NCBI GenBank assembly: GCA_003175985.1
Contig: PSRJ01000372.1
Span: forward strand, 1 to 64,000
Length of the DNA: 64,000 nucleotides
Reading direction: 5' to 3'
DNA from: Terriglobia bacterium
GTDB taxonomy: Bacteria > Acidobacteriota > Terriglobia > Bryobacterales > Bryobacteraceae
Shown: positions 49,618 through 60,935 of the stretch, one piece after another
Layout of the letters: each line of letters starts with the position of its first letter
Numbering within the stretch: position 1 is the first letter of the stretch
Notes under the pieces: model-generated
Told to the model about the DNA's origin: nothing
The model's input: the letters and a program-made list of their open reading frames with translations, nothing else
Databases searched by the model: none
Program-made: the position numbers and the translations under genes

Positions 49618-50520
49618 ATGGAGGGCCGCGTGGAACCTGAGCAGTACCGGATGATTTTGGAAAGCCTGCGGAATGGGATCTACGTGGTGGATCCAGAGCG
49701 GCGAATTCTCTTCTGGAATGATGGGGCCGAGAACATCACCGGATATCTTCGGCAAGAAGTAATCGGGCGCTTTTGCCAGGACAACCTGCTGATGCACTGC
49801 GACGAGAACGACCAGGTCCTGTGCGGCAACGGCTGCCCGCTCTTAGAAACGATTCACGACGGCAAGCCCAGGGAAGCGGTCGTATTCCTTCGTCATAAGG
49901 AGGGACACCGTATCCCGGTAAGAGTACGTGCCGTTGTGGTCCGCAACGCGGAGGGAACAGTCGTTGGGGCGTCCGAGAGTTTCGAGGAATGCCATGCCGC
50001 GTCCGGATGCGGATTACATTCGGCTGCGCTAAAAGTCGAGAACCACGCCGATGCCGGCACGGGCGTTTCTGACCGCGCCTCCACGGAATCCTATTTGCGG
50101 GCCTTCCTCGCCGACTTCGCCGAACAGGGCGGCGCGTTCAGCGTGCTGAATATCCGCGTGGATGAACTCGAACAGTTTCGCAGCGCGCACGGTCCCCAGG
50201 CGGTACAGCGCATTTTGCATGCTGTCGCTACGACGCTGCGGCGTAATCTGCGCGACAACGATGTCGTGGGGCACTGGGCAGAAGAGCGGTTCCTGGCGAT
50301 CCTGGCGGATTGCCCGCCCGAGAATGCGCCGCGCGTCGCCCGATTGCTCCAAGAAATGGTTCGCGGCTCCGCGATCTCCTGGTGGGGAGACCGGCTTTCG
50401 GTAACGATTTCGATCGGAAGCACTACTGTACGGCCGGGGGACAGCGCTGATTCCCTGGTGGCGCGCGCCGCAGACGCGCTGAGCGGCTGCACCGGAAACG
50501 GCGACATAAAGATTATCTAA
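49618..50520 (+). CDS. PAS domain protein with degenerate GGDEF domain
   Basis: Residues about 10-125 form a PAS domain with a cysteine-rich loop (FCQDNLLMHCDEN, LCGNGCPLLETIHDG) seen in many cyclic-di-GMP signalling proteins. Residues about 155-300 align with GGDEF domains (YLRAFLADFAEQGGAFSVLN, ISIGSTTVRPGDSADSLVARA), but the signature itself reads AEERF at 221-225. So it should not make c-di-GMP; it may bind a nucleotide or act as a scaffold. ATG 49618 is listed; a GTG at 49630 has the better GGAGGG site. It lies 13 nt before motA on the same strand. Confidence 0.8.
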   Translation: MEGRVEPEQYRMILESLRNGIYVVDPERRILFWNDGAENITGYLRQEVIGRFCQDNLLMHCDENDQVLCGNGCPLLETIHDGKPREAVVFLRHKEGHRIPVRVRAVVVRNAEGTVVGASESFEECHAASGCGLHSAALKVENHADAGTGVSDRASTESYLRAFLADFAEQGGAFSVLNIRVDELEQFRSAHGPQAVQRILHAVATTLRRNLRDNDVVGHWAEERFLAILADCPPENAPRVARLLQEMVRGSAISWWGDRLSVTISIGSTTVRPGDSADSLVARAADALSGCTGNGDIKII

Positions 50521-50533
50521 CACAAGATTCAAT

Positions 50534-51415
50534 ATGCTTGCGATTATCGGCATTGTGATTGTTTTCGGAGCCGTGATAGGCGGCTTCTTGATGGAGAAGG
50601 GCCAGATCCTGGTTTTGATGCAGCCGGCGGAACTGGTCATCATCGGCGGTGCGGCTATAGGCACAGTGCTGATTGCCAATCCTCCGCGGATCCTGACTCG
50701 GATTGTAGGAGGTTTGGTAGCCGCTCTCGGCAGCGGCCGGTACAATCAACAGTGGCATCTCAAATCGTTAAAACTGCTTTACGATCTATTCGACCAGGCG
50801 CGGCGCGGCGGACTGACCTCTCTGGAAAGCGAGGTGGAGAATCCCGAACAAGGGAAGACGTTTAGTAGCCATCCCGCGATTCTCAAAGATCATCACATCC
50901 GCGATTTCATCTGCGATACTCTCCGCACCATGATGATCGGCGGCGTGGACCCGTTCGATCTGGATCAGATGATGGAGACAGACATCGAGGCCCATCATCA
51001 CGAGGCGGCAGAGCCGGTGAGCGCGCTAACGGCCGTGGCGGATTCGCTGCCGGGCCTGGGAATCGTGGCGGCGGTTCTCGGGGTCGTGATTACGATGGGG
51101 GCTTTAGGCGGAAAACCGGAAGAGATCGGCCATAAAGTAGCGGCAGCGCTGGTCGGAACTTTTTTGGGAATCCTTCTGTGTTATGGTCTGATCGGACCAC
51201 TGGCATCCAGCCTGTCCAAGACAGCTGAGGCGGAGCGCTGGTATTACCAAATGCTGCGCGTCACGCTGGCAGCATTTAACAAGGGGATCCCGCCGCTGCT
51301 CGCTGTCGAGATCGGGCGACGCTCGATTCCGGGGAACGCACGGCCGAAGTTTACGGAACTGGAAACGACCTGCCGCAATCGTGACGCGCAGGCCCCGGCG
51401 GCCGAGGCGGCATAA
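50534..51415 (+). CDS. motA: Flagellar motor stator protein MotA
   Basis: The 293-residue protein has four membrane segments: about 2-20 (IIGIVIVFGAVIGGFLM), 31-50 (AELVIIGGAAIGTVLIAN), 168-190 (SLPGLGIVAAVLGVVITMGAL) and 205-225. The large cytoplasmic loop and the conserved VGTFLGILLCYGLIGPLASSL with the critical prolines fit MotA/PomA. It forms the proton-driven stator with MotB, encoded 4 nt downstream. A flagellar or gliding-related stator is implied; no flagellar genes lie in the window. Confidence 0.95.
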   Translation: MLAIIGIVIVFGAVIGGFLMEKGQILVLMQPAELVIIGGAAIGTVLIANPPRILTRIVGGLVAALGSGRYNQQWHLKSLKLLYDLFDQARRGGLTSLESEVENPEQGKTFSSHPAILKDHHIRDFICDTLRTMMIGGVDPFDLDQMMETDIEAHHHEAAEPVSALTAVADSLPGLGIVAAVLGVVITMGALGGKPEEIGHKVAAALVGTFLGILLCYGLIGPLASSLSKTAEAERWYYQMLRVTLAAFNKGIPPLLAVEIGRRSIPGNARPKFTELETTCRNRDAQAPAAEAA

Positions 51416-51419
51416 GCGC

Positions 51420-53492
<2,073 letters not shown>

Positions 53493-53606
53493 CTATTTAT
53501 TCTACCAGTGCGTAGCCCAAGTCCCTGGCGGGTAAAAAGGAGAAGTTGCGATGCATCCATTGCATCCCACGGGCGGCCCCCGGCATCTGGTAAGCTGATC
53601 GTCTGC

Positions 53607-55181
53607 ATGCACTGTAGCTGCGTCCGCCAGACCGAATTGCCCCATACTTCACCGCTTTTCGCGGACGTGCTGTATCGTCCGGATCGAGCCGCAGCATTCT
53701 ATGGCAACCGGCTTCACGATATCGATGCGGTTCTTACGGCCGCCCGGGAAGTCGAATTCCCCGCAGAAAAGCGGGCAGCTCTGGTCGCCGCTTTACGGTT
53801 GCAGAATCCGGAGACTCCCTCCCTGGAACTCCTGGCGCAGCCGGGCACAGTCGCGGTAGTCACCGGACAACAGGTAGGTCTGTTCTCGGGTCCCGCGTAC
53901 ACCATTTATAAAGCGCTCACTGCGGTGAAGGTGGCCGAAACGTTGAGCGCGCGGGGAGTGCCTGCGGTACCGGTCTTCTGGCTCGCGACCGAGGATCATG
54001 ACTTTGCCGAAGTGAATCACGTTTGGGTGTTTGATAGCGACCATCGCCCTGCCAAGCTGGAAATGAGGCGTTCGGCCGCCGCGCAGCCGGTGGGTGAAGT
54101 GGCTCTAGCCACTCCTCCAGTGCGGGAATTGCGCGCCCATCTGCGCGGCTTGCCTTTCGGCGAGGAAGTCACCGACGCAGTGGAGGAGTGCTACCGCCCC
54201 GGAAACACCATGGGGAATGCATTCGGCGAGCTGTTGCGGAAGCTCCTGGGGCATTTCGACGTGCTCCAAGTAAATCCGATGCTGCCGGCTTTCCGGGAGT
54301 TGGCAGCCCCGTGCCTGCGCGCCGCCGTGGAGGCGATGCCCGACCTGACAACCGGGCTGCTGGCACGCAACGAGGAGCTTAAGGCAGCCGGATACCACGC
54401 GCAGGTTCACGTGGAAGACCACACCTCCCTGGTTTTCTTACTGGAGAATGGAAGACGCCTGGCGCTCCGCAGGCATGGACGCGAGTACGTACTCAACGGC
54501 CCCCGGCTGCAACCGGAGGAATTGCTCGCACGAGCCGCATCGTTATCTCCCAACGCCTTGCTGCGGCCTGTCGTGCAGGATTCCATGCTGCCAACCGCCG
54601 CTTACGTTGGCGGCCCTGCCGAGGTTGCTTACCTGGCACAGTCGGAAATAATCTACCGGGAACTTTTGGGACGCATGCCGGTGGCGATACCGCGAACCGG
54701 TTTTACGCTGCTGGACGAACGCAGCGACAAATTGCTGGCGCGATACGGTCTGACATTGCCGGATTTCTTCCATGGGGAAGAGGTACTGCGCGAGCGGATT
54801 TCGGCCAAACTGGTTCCTCCCCAATTGCAAACGGCCATACACGAGACGACTACGACGCTCGAAGCCGCCCTGGCCCGGCTGGAAGCCGAAGTGGCCCCTT
54901 TCGATCCGACATTGGGCATTGCACTCGAGCGGAGCGGCCGCAAAATTCGCTACCAGCTTGGAAAGATCGAGCGTAAGACCGGCCGGGAAGCGCTGCGGCG
55001 CGATGCCCGCGCGGCGCGGGATGCAGCATCGCTGTACGGCCTGATTTACCCGGAGCGGCACCTCCAGGAGCGCATCTATTCGATTCTCCCGTTCCTGGCC
55101 AAACAGGGCCTCGATCTCGCGGCACAGCTTTATCGGGCTGTGGATTTGGAGTGTCCGGACCACAGACTGGTCGTGCTGTAA
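53607..55181 (+). CDS. bshC: Bacillithiol biosynthesis cysteine-adding enzyme BshC
   Basis: The 524-residue protein matches BshC: VAVVTGQQVGLFSGPAYTIYKALTAV-type N-terminal core, VPVFWLATEDHDFAEVNHVW, then NPMLPAFRELAAP and the C-terminal coiled-coil (residues about 400-470) ending SILPFLAKQG. BshC adds cysteine to glucosaminyl malate in the last step of bacillithiol synthesis, so this organism may make that thiol. The start ATG 53607 lies in MHCSCVRQTELPHTSPLF; the longer frame crosses purA and is rejected. No bshA/bshB gene lies nearby. Confidence 0.92.
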   Translation: MHCSCVRQTELPHTSPLFADVLYRPDRAAAFYGNRLHDIDAVLTAAREVEFPAEKRAALVAALRLQNPETPSLELLAQPGTVAVVTGQQVGLFSGPAYTIYKALTAVKVAETLSARGVPAVPVFWLATEDHDFAEVNHVWVFDSDHRPAKLEMRRSAAAQPVGEVALATPPVRELRAHLRGLPFGEEVTDAVEECYRPGNTMGNAFGELLRKLLGHFDVLQVNPMLPAFRELAAPCLRAAVEAMPDLTTGLLARNEELKAAGYHAQVHVEDHTSLVFLLENGRRLALRRHGREYVLNGPRLQPEELLARAASLSPNALLRPVVQDSMLPTAAYVGGPAEVAYLAQSEIIYRELLGRMPVAIPRTGFTLLDERSDKLLARYGLTLPDFFHGEEVLRERISAKLVPPQLQTAIHETTTTLEAALARLEAEVAPFDPTLGIALERSGRKIRYQLGKIERKTGREALRRDARAARDAASLYGLIYPERHLQERIYSILPFLAKQGLDLAAQLYRAVDLECPDHRLVVL

Positions 55182-55197
55182 GAATTGGTACCGGGGG

Positions 55198-55470
55198 CTA
55201 CTGAAGGCGGGGGCGGTTTTGCTCGTTGAGGACCAGGCCGTCGAAGATCGCCAGCACCTGCTTGCGATAAAGATAGAGGCGTTGCAGGTCTTCCCGAAAA
55301 GAAGATTCAAAATCCCGCGCTTTCATCCACTTGTCCATCATGGAACGAGGCACGTCAATATCCTGACGGAGAGTTTCCACATCGTGGCCGCGCAGGAAAA
55401 GCCCATAGAAGAATGCTGCCTCGCGTTGAGGCGCCAAGGGGTCAAAGTCATCTCTCGCCGTCATAAACAA
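55198..55470 (-). CDS. Small helix-turn-helix-like protein of unknown function
   Basis: The 90-residue product is acidic at the N-terminus and helical: REAAFFYGLFLRGHDVETLR, DIDVPRSMMDKWMKARDFE, FREDLQRLYLYRKQVLAIFD. The middle part resembles a helix-turn-helix. Small proteins of this type recur in acidobacterial genomes. No function is known to me. It converges with bshC. Confidence 0.62.
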   Translation of the reverse strand: MFMTARDDFDPLAPQREAAFFYGLFLRGHDVETLRQDIDVPRSMMDKWMKARDFESSFREDLQRLYLYRKQVLAIFDGLVLNEQNRPRLQ

Positions 55471-55566
55471 CTCAGCGAAAATGCCAGTATACCGGTGGCT
55501 GGAACTCTACGGCAAGTCCGATTTTAGTCACGCCCCTGTTACCATGACACGTTGAGGAGGAAGCAC

Positions 55567-55929
55567 GTGCCTACACTGATCAGCCAGCCGGTGCGCGTCG
55601 AAGCTGCGGGTACCAAGCCCAAATTAATTGAGGAATACATTGGGAGGGTGAACTCGGCTACGCACGCACTCAGCATCGCGCACATGCATAGCCCCGCGGG
55701 CTGGGAGGAACCCGGGCAGGCGCCCGAGTTCGACGAGTTCACGGTTGTGTTACAGGGCGTGCTGCGCGTGGAGCACGCGGGCGGGACGATGGATGTTGCC
55801 GCGGGCCAAGCAGTGATTGCGCATCGCGGCGAGTGGGTCCGCTACAGCACACCCGACAACTCAGGCGCCGAGTACATAGCGGTATGTCTGCCCGCGTTTT
55901 CTCCGGATACGGTACACCGCGACAGCTAG
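55567..55929 (+). CDS. Cupin domain protein
   Basis: GAGGAGG (55554-55560) stands 6 nt before a GTG start at 55567, giving 120 residues; the frame back to 55552 reads through the ribosome site and is rejected. The cupin barrel is seen in HSPAGWEEPGQAPEFDEFTVVLQGVL and GQAVIAHRGEWVRY. The first motif has H..E-like residues, so metal binding is possible. The substrate is unknown. Confidence 0.85.
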   Translation: MPTLISQPVRVEAAGTKPKLIEEYIGRVNSATHALSIAHMHSPAGWEEPGQAPEFDEFTVVLQGVLRVEHAGGTMDVAAGQAVIAHRGEWVRYSTPDNSGAEYIAVCLPAFSPDTVHRDS

Positions 55930-55950
55930 GGCGTTAATTATCTTTGGGGA

Positions 55951-56334
55951 TCAGGCGCTCGCAGCCAGGGCTTGGGAGGCCCGGGTCTTAAACTCGTAGC
56001 GTTCGATGCGCACGGCTGCCGCCCCGGCGTCTGACCGAACCACGCGTCCCGTGGCGACTAATTGCAGCAGACACGTGCCATCCAAGCGGGCCGGCCAATT
56101 CACTGAGATCTCCACCAAGCGGCCCGGTTGTAACGGTTCATTCGTGGTGAAGAGAATTCCTCCGCTGCTCATGTCGAGAGTCTTTCCCGCACCAGTCATC
56201 TGCACTGTTTTGGACTGGAGTACCCTGTACCGCACCTCTTCCTTAACAGGAAAGCGGCTGCTCTCCCTGCGGTCCGATGGTCCTCCGAAAAACTGCCCTC
56301 CGATTTTGTTTTTTTCTAGTTTCATCCTGCTCAT
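55951..56334 (-). CDS. PilZ domain protein
   Basis: The 127-residue protein has a c-di-GMP-binding arginine motif near the start (DRRESSRFPV, residues about 21-30, RxxxR) and the second motif DMSSGGILF (D/NxSxxG, about 54-62), so it should bind c-di-GMP. It is one more c-di-GMP element in this window, with the HD-GYP protein at 29.3 kb and the degenerate GGDEF at 49.6 kb. A second in-frame ATG three codons in is equally likely as start. No partner enzyme is fused. Confidence 0.88.
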   Translation of the reverse strand: MSRMKLEKNKIGGQFFGGPSDRRESSRFPVKEEVRYRVLQSKTVQMTGAGKTLDMSSGGILFTTNEPLQPGRLVEISVNWPARLDGTCLLQLVATGRVVRSDAGAAAVRIERYEFKTRASQALAASA

Positions 56335-56490
56335 ATCATGCGGAAAGGGTTTATTACCAACAATAGGCTGAAAGCTCTAAATTCGTGCTGGCATCCGGTG
56401 GTACTTTGGTAACATCTCGTATCCTGTAAATCAGGGATGCCCCAGGTACGACCGGACCGGTGGAATCAGGTCATCTGATATTCTGGCGAC

Positions 56491-57237
56491 ATGACTCCAG
56501 ACCAACTCCGGTCACTCCTGGAAGAGGTACGCGCCGGGGCGGTGGACGTAGAGTCGGCGATGGGGCGGATGCGCCACCTGCCTTTCGAAGACCTGGGCTT
56601 CGCCAAAATCGATCATCACCGGGCATTGCGCCACGGCATGCCCGAGGTTGTGTTTGCCCAGCGAAAGACCCCGGAGCAGGTCATTGCGATCACGCGGCAA
56701 CTGTTGGAGAATTCCCCGAACGTGCTCATTACGCGCGCGGATCGCGACTGCGCTACCGCGGTGTGCCAGCAACTCGTGGGCGGTGAATACTTTCCGATGT
56801 CCGGCGCAATTCGTTTCTGGCGGGATCGGGTGCCCAAAGGAAGAGGATTCATCGCTGTGCTGTGCGCAGGCACCAGCGATATCGCGGTGGCGGAGGAGGC
56901 GCAGGTCACCGCAGAGGTGATGGGTAACGAAGTAACTCCTATTCACGACGTGGGGGTGGCCGGTTTTCACCGCCTGATGCATTACCGGGAACGGCTAACC
57001 GAGGCACGGGTCATCGTGGTGTGCGCCGGCATGGAAGGCGCCTTGCCGAGTGCGGTCGGGGGTATGGTGTCGTGTCCGGTCATAGCCGTACCGACCAGTG
57101 TGGGCTACGGGGCGAGCTTTCACGGGCTTGCGGCACTATTGGGCATGCTGAATAGCTGCGCGAGCAACGTAACAGTTGTAAACATCGATAACGGTTTCGG
57201 CGCGGGCTACGTTGCGAGCCTGATCAACCGGCCGTAG
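56491..57237 (+). CDS. larB: Nickel-pincer cofactor biosynthesis protein LarB
   Basis: The 248-residue protein fits LarB, a PurE-like carboxylase that carboxylates and hydrolyses nicotinic acid adenine dinucleotide for the nickel-pincer nucleotide. Seen are FEDLGFAKIDHHRALRHGMPE, FAQRKTPEQV, CAGTSDIAVAEEAQVTAE, GVAGFHRLMHY and the C-terminal PTSVGYGASFHGLAALLGMLNS. No larA, larC or larE gene lies in the window, so it appears as an isolated member. It converges with the barrel-protein gene. Confidence 0.92.
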   Translation: MTPDQLRSLLEEVRAGAVDVESAMGRMRHLPFEDLGFAKIDHHRALRHGMPEVVFAQRKTPEQVIAITRQLLENSPNVLITRADRDCATAVCQQLVGGEYFPMSGAIRFWRDRVPKGRGFIAVLCAGTSDIAVAEEAQVTAEVMGNEVTPIHDVGVAGFHRLMHYRERLTEARVIVVCAGMEGALPSAVGGMVSCPVIAVPTSVGYGASFHGLAALLGMLNSCASNVTVVNIDNGFGAGYVASLINRP

Positions 57238-57239
57238 CG

Positions 57240-57872
57240 TCAAAAAAGCCAATCCAGGCCGACGGTGGGAACGAAATCGTGCAACCAGCCATCCAGTTTC
57301 ATGCCCGGAGCCGGTGCGATCAGCTTGCGGGGAAAGCGGGTAATCTGGTCGCGGAGGTCGACGCGTAGCAGCATCCGGCTGGTAAGCTGCATCTTAAATC
57401 CGCCGCCAGCCGTCAGCATCGGCTTTAGCTCCTGAGTGCGTGTCAGGTAGGCATATTCCATTAGAGGGCGATAGGCGACCTCCGCCCCAGTGCCTCGAAA
57501 GAGTTTGACGCCCCCACCGGCGGCGATAAAGGGACGGATATGCTGCTTTCTCGGGCGCAGGTAATAGATGAGGTCGTAGTGTACGACATGCGCCTGGCCA
57601 CTGAACGCGGTGCTGACGCCGCCGGCCGCGATGCGCAGGTTACGCTGCTCGAACATGTACCGGATTTCTCCGCTCCAATGGCGGTAGAGGTCTTGCGAGA
57701 GGAGCACACCTCCCGCGGCTCCCGCCTGGAAACCCGCAGAAGCGGATGCCTGCGCTCCCACGACGGGCAGTCCGGCAGCCCATCCGCCACCGGCGAGGAT
57801 TCCGATTTCTCGCTGCTGCGCTTCCACGGAGCAGAACGCTACGAACAGCCAGATCCAACGAATTGAATACAC
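57240..57872 (-). CDS. Outer membrane beta-barrel protein
   Basis: The GTG at 57872 has AAAGGAG 5 nt upstream and gives 210 residues; an in-frame TTG at 57887 overlaps the upstream stop. A signal peptide (IWLFVAFCSVEAQ) precedes strands of alternating pattern, for example VGAQASASAGFQAGAAGGVL and YDLIYYLRPRKQHIRPFIAA. The C-terminal FVPTVGLDWLF is typical of outer-membrane barrels. The function is unknown. It follows the TIGR03437 gene in the same direction and may be translated from the same mRNA. Confidence 0.78.
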   Translation of the reverse strand: MYSIRWIWLFVAFCSVEAQQREIGILAGGGWAAGLPVVGAQASASAGFQAGAAGGVLLSQDLYRHWSGEIRYMFEQRNLRIAAGGVSTAFSGQAHVVHYDLIYYLRPRKQHIRPFIAAGGGVKLFRGTGAEVAYRPLMEYAYLTRTQELKPMLTAGGGFKMQLTSRMLLRVDLRDQITRFPRKLIAPAPGMKLDGWLHDFVPTVGLDWLF

Positions 57873-57883
57873 GCAATCTCCTT

Positions 57884-60874
57884 TCAATCGATCACGCGCA
57901 CGTTCACAGATGTGCTGACGCCGGATTGTGTAACGGTCAGGGGGACTTGATTTCCCACTGGCGGTTTTCCTGGCGCCTGCGCGTTAATCTGGTAAATGCC
58001 TACCTCGCCGGGCGCCAAACCGGCATAGTTCACAGCCAGCGGCATGCCGCCTAACCGTACCTCAGGGGCAACCACCGCGATCGCAAGCGGTGCAGCGGGG
58101 GCAGGAAGGCCGCTGTCTACTTCGGGAGAAGTCGCTCCGAGCCCGGTTGCATAGATACTGATGATGTCACCGGAGTGAATCGGGTTCGACGGTGTTACCA
58201 GTTCCTGATTGCTCGCCTTCACCACGACGGGGATGCCACTCAGTGAGCCGGCGGCGCCGCTTTGAAAGATTCCGGGCGCGACCGATTGTATGTTGAGGTA
58301 ATAGTCGTCGCTAGCGCCGCCCGGTGTGTAGAGCGTCATCGTCGCCCGGCCTTCCAGATGGATTGGCAGCTGGGCGTTGATCTGCGAAGGCGATGCGAAC
58401 AGCATCGGAATTGCTGCGCCGTTGACTGTAAGACAGGATTGGCCGATTGCGGTGGGCAGAGGAATCTCAGAGGTGGCAATGTTGGTCGGGTTCAAATTCG
58501 CGCCAAACACGGAAATCAGCGACCCTGGAGCAACCAGGCTGCTCAGACTGGCGGCATTCGCGACGCGCGCGATCGAGGGCGGCACGACTGCCGCGTCAAA
58601 ACTCCATGCGACGGCCGTGAAGCCGGAGGTGGTGAGGACAACCATGGCCTGGCGATTGGACAGGGGCGCCACAGCGCGGGTAAACACAGAGCTCACCGCG
58701 GAAGTGAGCGGCAATTCCGCCAGGCGTGTAGAGCGCAGCTGGCTCCCGGTTGTCAGATCGACACGCGCGAGCGAGGCTGAGGCGGGCGCCGGCGCTTGCG
58801 AGCCCGTCACGCGCAGCCCTTGACCGTCGATAAACGCGAAACCGGCCAGAAACTCCGCGCCATTCCAGGTGGTGACCGGAACCAAAGAGGCATTCAGCAG
58901 GCTGTTGCCCGCCGCGTACCAGCCATCGTTCGAGGTGGCATAGGCCCCGGCCAAGGTCGTTCCGATCTTCCTCGATACTGTGAACAGGTCCGTGCCCGCG
59001 TCGTAGAGCATAACTGTTCCATCGGCGGAAGCGGCAAGTATCGAAGCTCCGTTGGGTGTGGCCGCCAGGACTGTATCGAGGTGGATGGAATTCTGGAAAA
59101 CGCCCAGGGTTGGCAGAGTCGAAGCGGTGCGCGACGCCAGATCGATCCTGTCGATTGTGTTTGGACCACCGGCAACCCGGGAGGATGCCAGAATCGAGCC
59201 CCCCGAGGAAGCAATGGAACGAGGGTAGTGGCCGTGCGGGAATGCAACGGGAGCAAGCGGCGTCAAGGTATCCAGATCGTAAACGGATGCGATTTGCGAG
59301 TTGTCATGGCCCACCAGCAGAAATTTGCGGTCAAAGGTGATGGCCATGCGCGTGGGTGTGTTGCCGGTTCGCAACGTGGCGACGGGGGCCATACTCGAGC
59401 CGTCGAACACCAGGAGCTGGTTGCGATCCTGCCGCAACACGTAGAATCGATCGCGCACGGGATCAGCCAGCAAATCGACCAAAGTGCCAGGAACGTCCGT
59501 GGCCGAACCACGCTCATCGGGGCGCTGGTTATTTACCAGAAGCCGAACCGGATCGGGCAGGTTGACGGCCTCCGAGGAGCTGATACTCAAAAGGCCTGAG
59601 GCGGTACCCCGGCTACCCTGAAACACGCTGGGATCGATCTGAACCCGTACAGTGGCGGGGGTACGCCCGGAACTCGGCGTGATCGTCACGCCGGCCAGAT
59701 CCGTCGTGAGCGCAAAATCTGTCTGTCCGCCGCCGGGGTCGACGATCTGAAACGACTTCGTGATCGCTCCACGCTGGCAGAAATTCCCACGGAAGAGCAG
59801 ATCTTCGCGATCGGCCGTGAGGCGATGCATCCGGTTCAAGGAGCCCACCGGAAGGACCAGGACGCCGCTGTCGGAGACGGCGTATAGAGTCGAGCCGGTC
59901 TTATCCAGCACAGCCCGTCCCGCGAGGTTTTCGGGAAGTTGCAGCTTTTCGCGGACCGTCAGATTATCGGCATCGGAGATGTATAGGACGGGCGGAGCTC
60001 CGGGCGCGGCATTGGCATCGGGAATTTGGGCGTATATTGTGCCGGCCGCGGAATCGATGGCGTGCGATCCAACAGCGAGGAGGCCGGCGGCATTCGGAAA
60101 TTGCGCCAGCAATACGCCGGTCCGGCTGAACATCGCCCACCCGGCCGCCCAATAGGAACCATCTTTCGCCGCGCTGACCACCCGGGGACCTAATGCCGGC
60201 GTGGCCGTGTACCCGGTTACGGAAACCTGGCGGGAGGCTACATCGTAGCGGAAACGGATGGTGTCCGCCAAACCAAAAATGAAGCGGCCATCGGCGGAAG
60301 CTGCCAGGGCTGCCGCTACGATCTGCACCGGCGGTGTACCTGGTGCAGCGGGAATGCTATTGGCGGTTACGTTCGCTACCGTGCTGACGAAATCGGTCCG
60401 TCCGCTGGCAGGATCCAGCAGAAGAAACTGTGTAGTTGTAGCAATCAGCGCCAGTCCGTCGGCGCCGAACGCGACACCCAGGGGCGGGTCACCCAAGGCG
60501 AACGTCTGCCGGCCATTGCTGACACGGTCCACGATACTGATGGCATTACTGGGCGATCCGGGCGGTTGTACGTTCCCGAAATGGGTTGCAACCAGGTAGC
60601 GCCCGTCCGGCGACAGGGCGAGCGAAGAAGGCGCCGGCGCCACGTGGAGCGAACTATGAATCGTGTTGTCCGCCAGTGACATTACATCGATCCGGCCCGC
60701 AGTGAAATTGGCAATGTAGAGAAGTCCGCGGGGCTCGTCGAGTGCGATATCGGATGCTTCACCGGCGATGGCGATTACGTTGCCGGCACTGGCGGCGTAC
60801 CCGGGTACCAGACTGGCCATGGTTCCGGCGATCCAAACAACTCGGGCCAGGGCCTTATGCTTTTGCAGCCGCAT
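57884..60874 (-). CDS. Secreted YncE-like beta-propeller protein with C-terminal TIGR03437 module
   Basis: From ATG 60874 the product has 996 residues with a signal-like start (ARVVWIAGTMASLVPGYAASA). Residues about 30-330 and about 480-750 form YncE-type propeller repeats (DIALDEPRGLLYIANFTAGR, PSSLALSPDGRYLVATHFGN). The end, from about residue 760, is the Solibacter-type TIGR03437 module: NAASLSSLVAPGSLISVFGA, ASPSQINAQLPIHLEG, SGDIISIYATGLGATSPE, GEVGIYQINAQAP. Extracellular binding is likely. It is divergent from a second TIGR03437 protein gene across 61 nt with two palindromes. Confidence 0.85.
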   Translation of the reverse strand: MRLQKHKALARVVWIAGTMASLVPGYAASAGNVIAIAGEASDIALDEPRGLLYIANFTAGRIDVMSLADNTIHSSLHVAPAPSSLALSPDGRYLVATHFGNVQPPGSPSNAISIVDRVSNGRQTFALGDPPLGVAFGADGLALIATTTQFLLLDPASGRTDFVSTVANVTANSIPAAPGTPPVQIVAAALAASADGRFIFGLADTIRFRYDVASRQVSVTGYTATPALGPRVVSAAKDGSYWAAGWAMFSRTGVLLAQFPNAAGLLAVGSHAIDSAAGTIYAQIPDANAAPGAPPVLYISDADNLTVREKLQLPENLAGRAVLDKTGSTLYAVSDSGVLVLPVGSLNRMHRLTADREDLLFRGNFCQRGAITKSFQIVDPGGGQTDFALTTDLAGVTITPSSGRTPATVRVQIDPSVFQGSRGTASGLLSISSSEAVNLPDPVRLLVNNQRPDERGSATDVPGTLVDLLADPVRDRFYVLRQDRNQLLVFDGSSMAPVATLRTGNTPTRMAITFDRKFLLVGHDNSQIASVYDLDTLTPLAPVAFPHGHYPRSIASSGGSILASSRVAGGPNTIDRIDLASRTASTLPTLGVFQNSIHLDTVLAATPNGASILAASADGTVMLYDAGTDLFTVSRKIGTTLAGAYATSNDGWYAAGNSLLNASLVPVTTWNGAEFLAGFAFIDGQGLRVTGSQAPAPASASLARVDLTTGSQLRSTRLAELPLTSAVSSVFTRAVAPLSNRQAMVVLTTSGFTAVAWSFDAAVVPPSIARVANAASLSSLVAPGSLISVFGANLNPTNIATSEIPLPTAIGQSCLTVNGAAIPMLFASPSQINAQLPIHLEGRATMTLYTPGGASDDYYLNIQSVAPGIFQSGAAGSLSGIPVVVKASNQELVTPSNPIHSGDIISIYATGLGATSPEVDSGLPAPAAPLAIAVVAPEVRLGGMPLAVNYAGLAPGEVGIYQINAQAPGKPPVGNQVPLTVTQSGVSTSVNVRVID

Positions 60875-60901
60875 AAGACTCTTATCGGAGGAGTCGATAA
60901 G
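60873..60901. promoter_or_regulatory. Two palindromes in the divergent TIGR03437 intergenic region
   Basis: ATAAGA (60873-60878) and TCTTAT (60880-60885) form a perfect 13-nt palindrome at the ATG of the minus gene. CTTATCG (60881-60887) and CGATAAG (60895-60901) form a perfect inverted repeat with a 7-nt gap. Both may be operator sites controlling the two divergent genes. Confidence 0.4.
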
Positions 60902-60935
60902 TTTCAACAGAGTGCGCGACCAAACAAAGAGAAGG

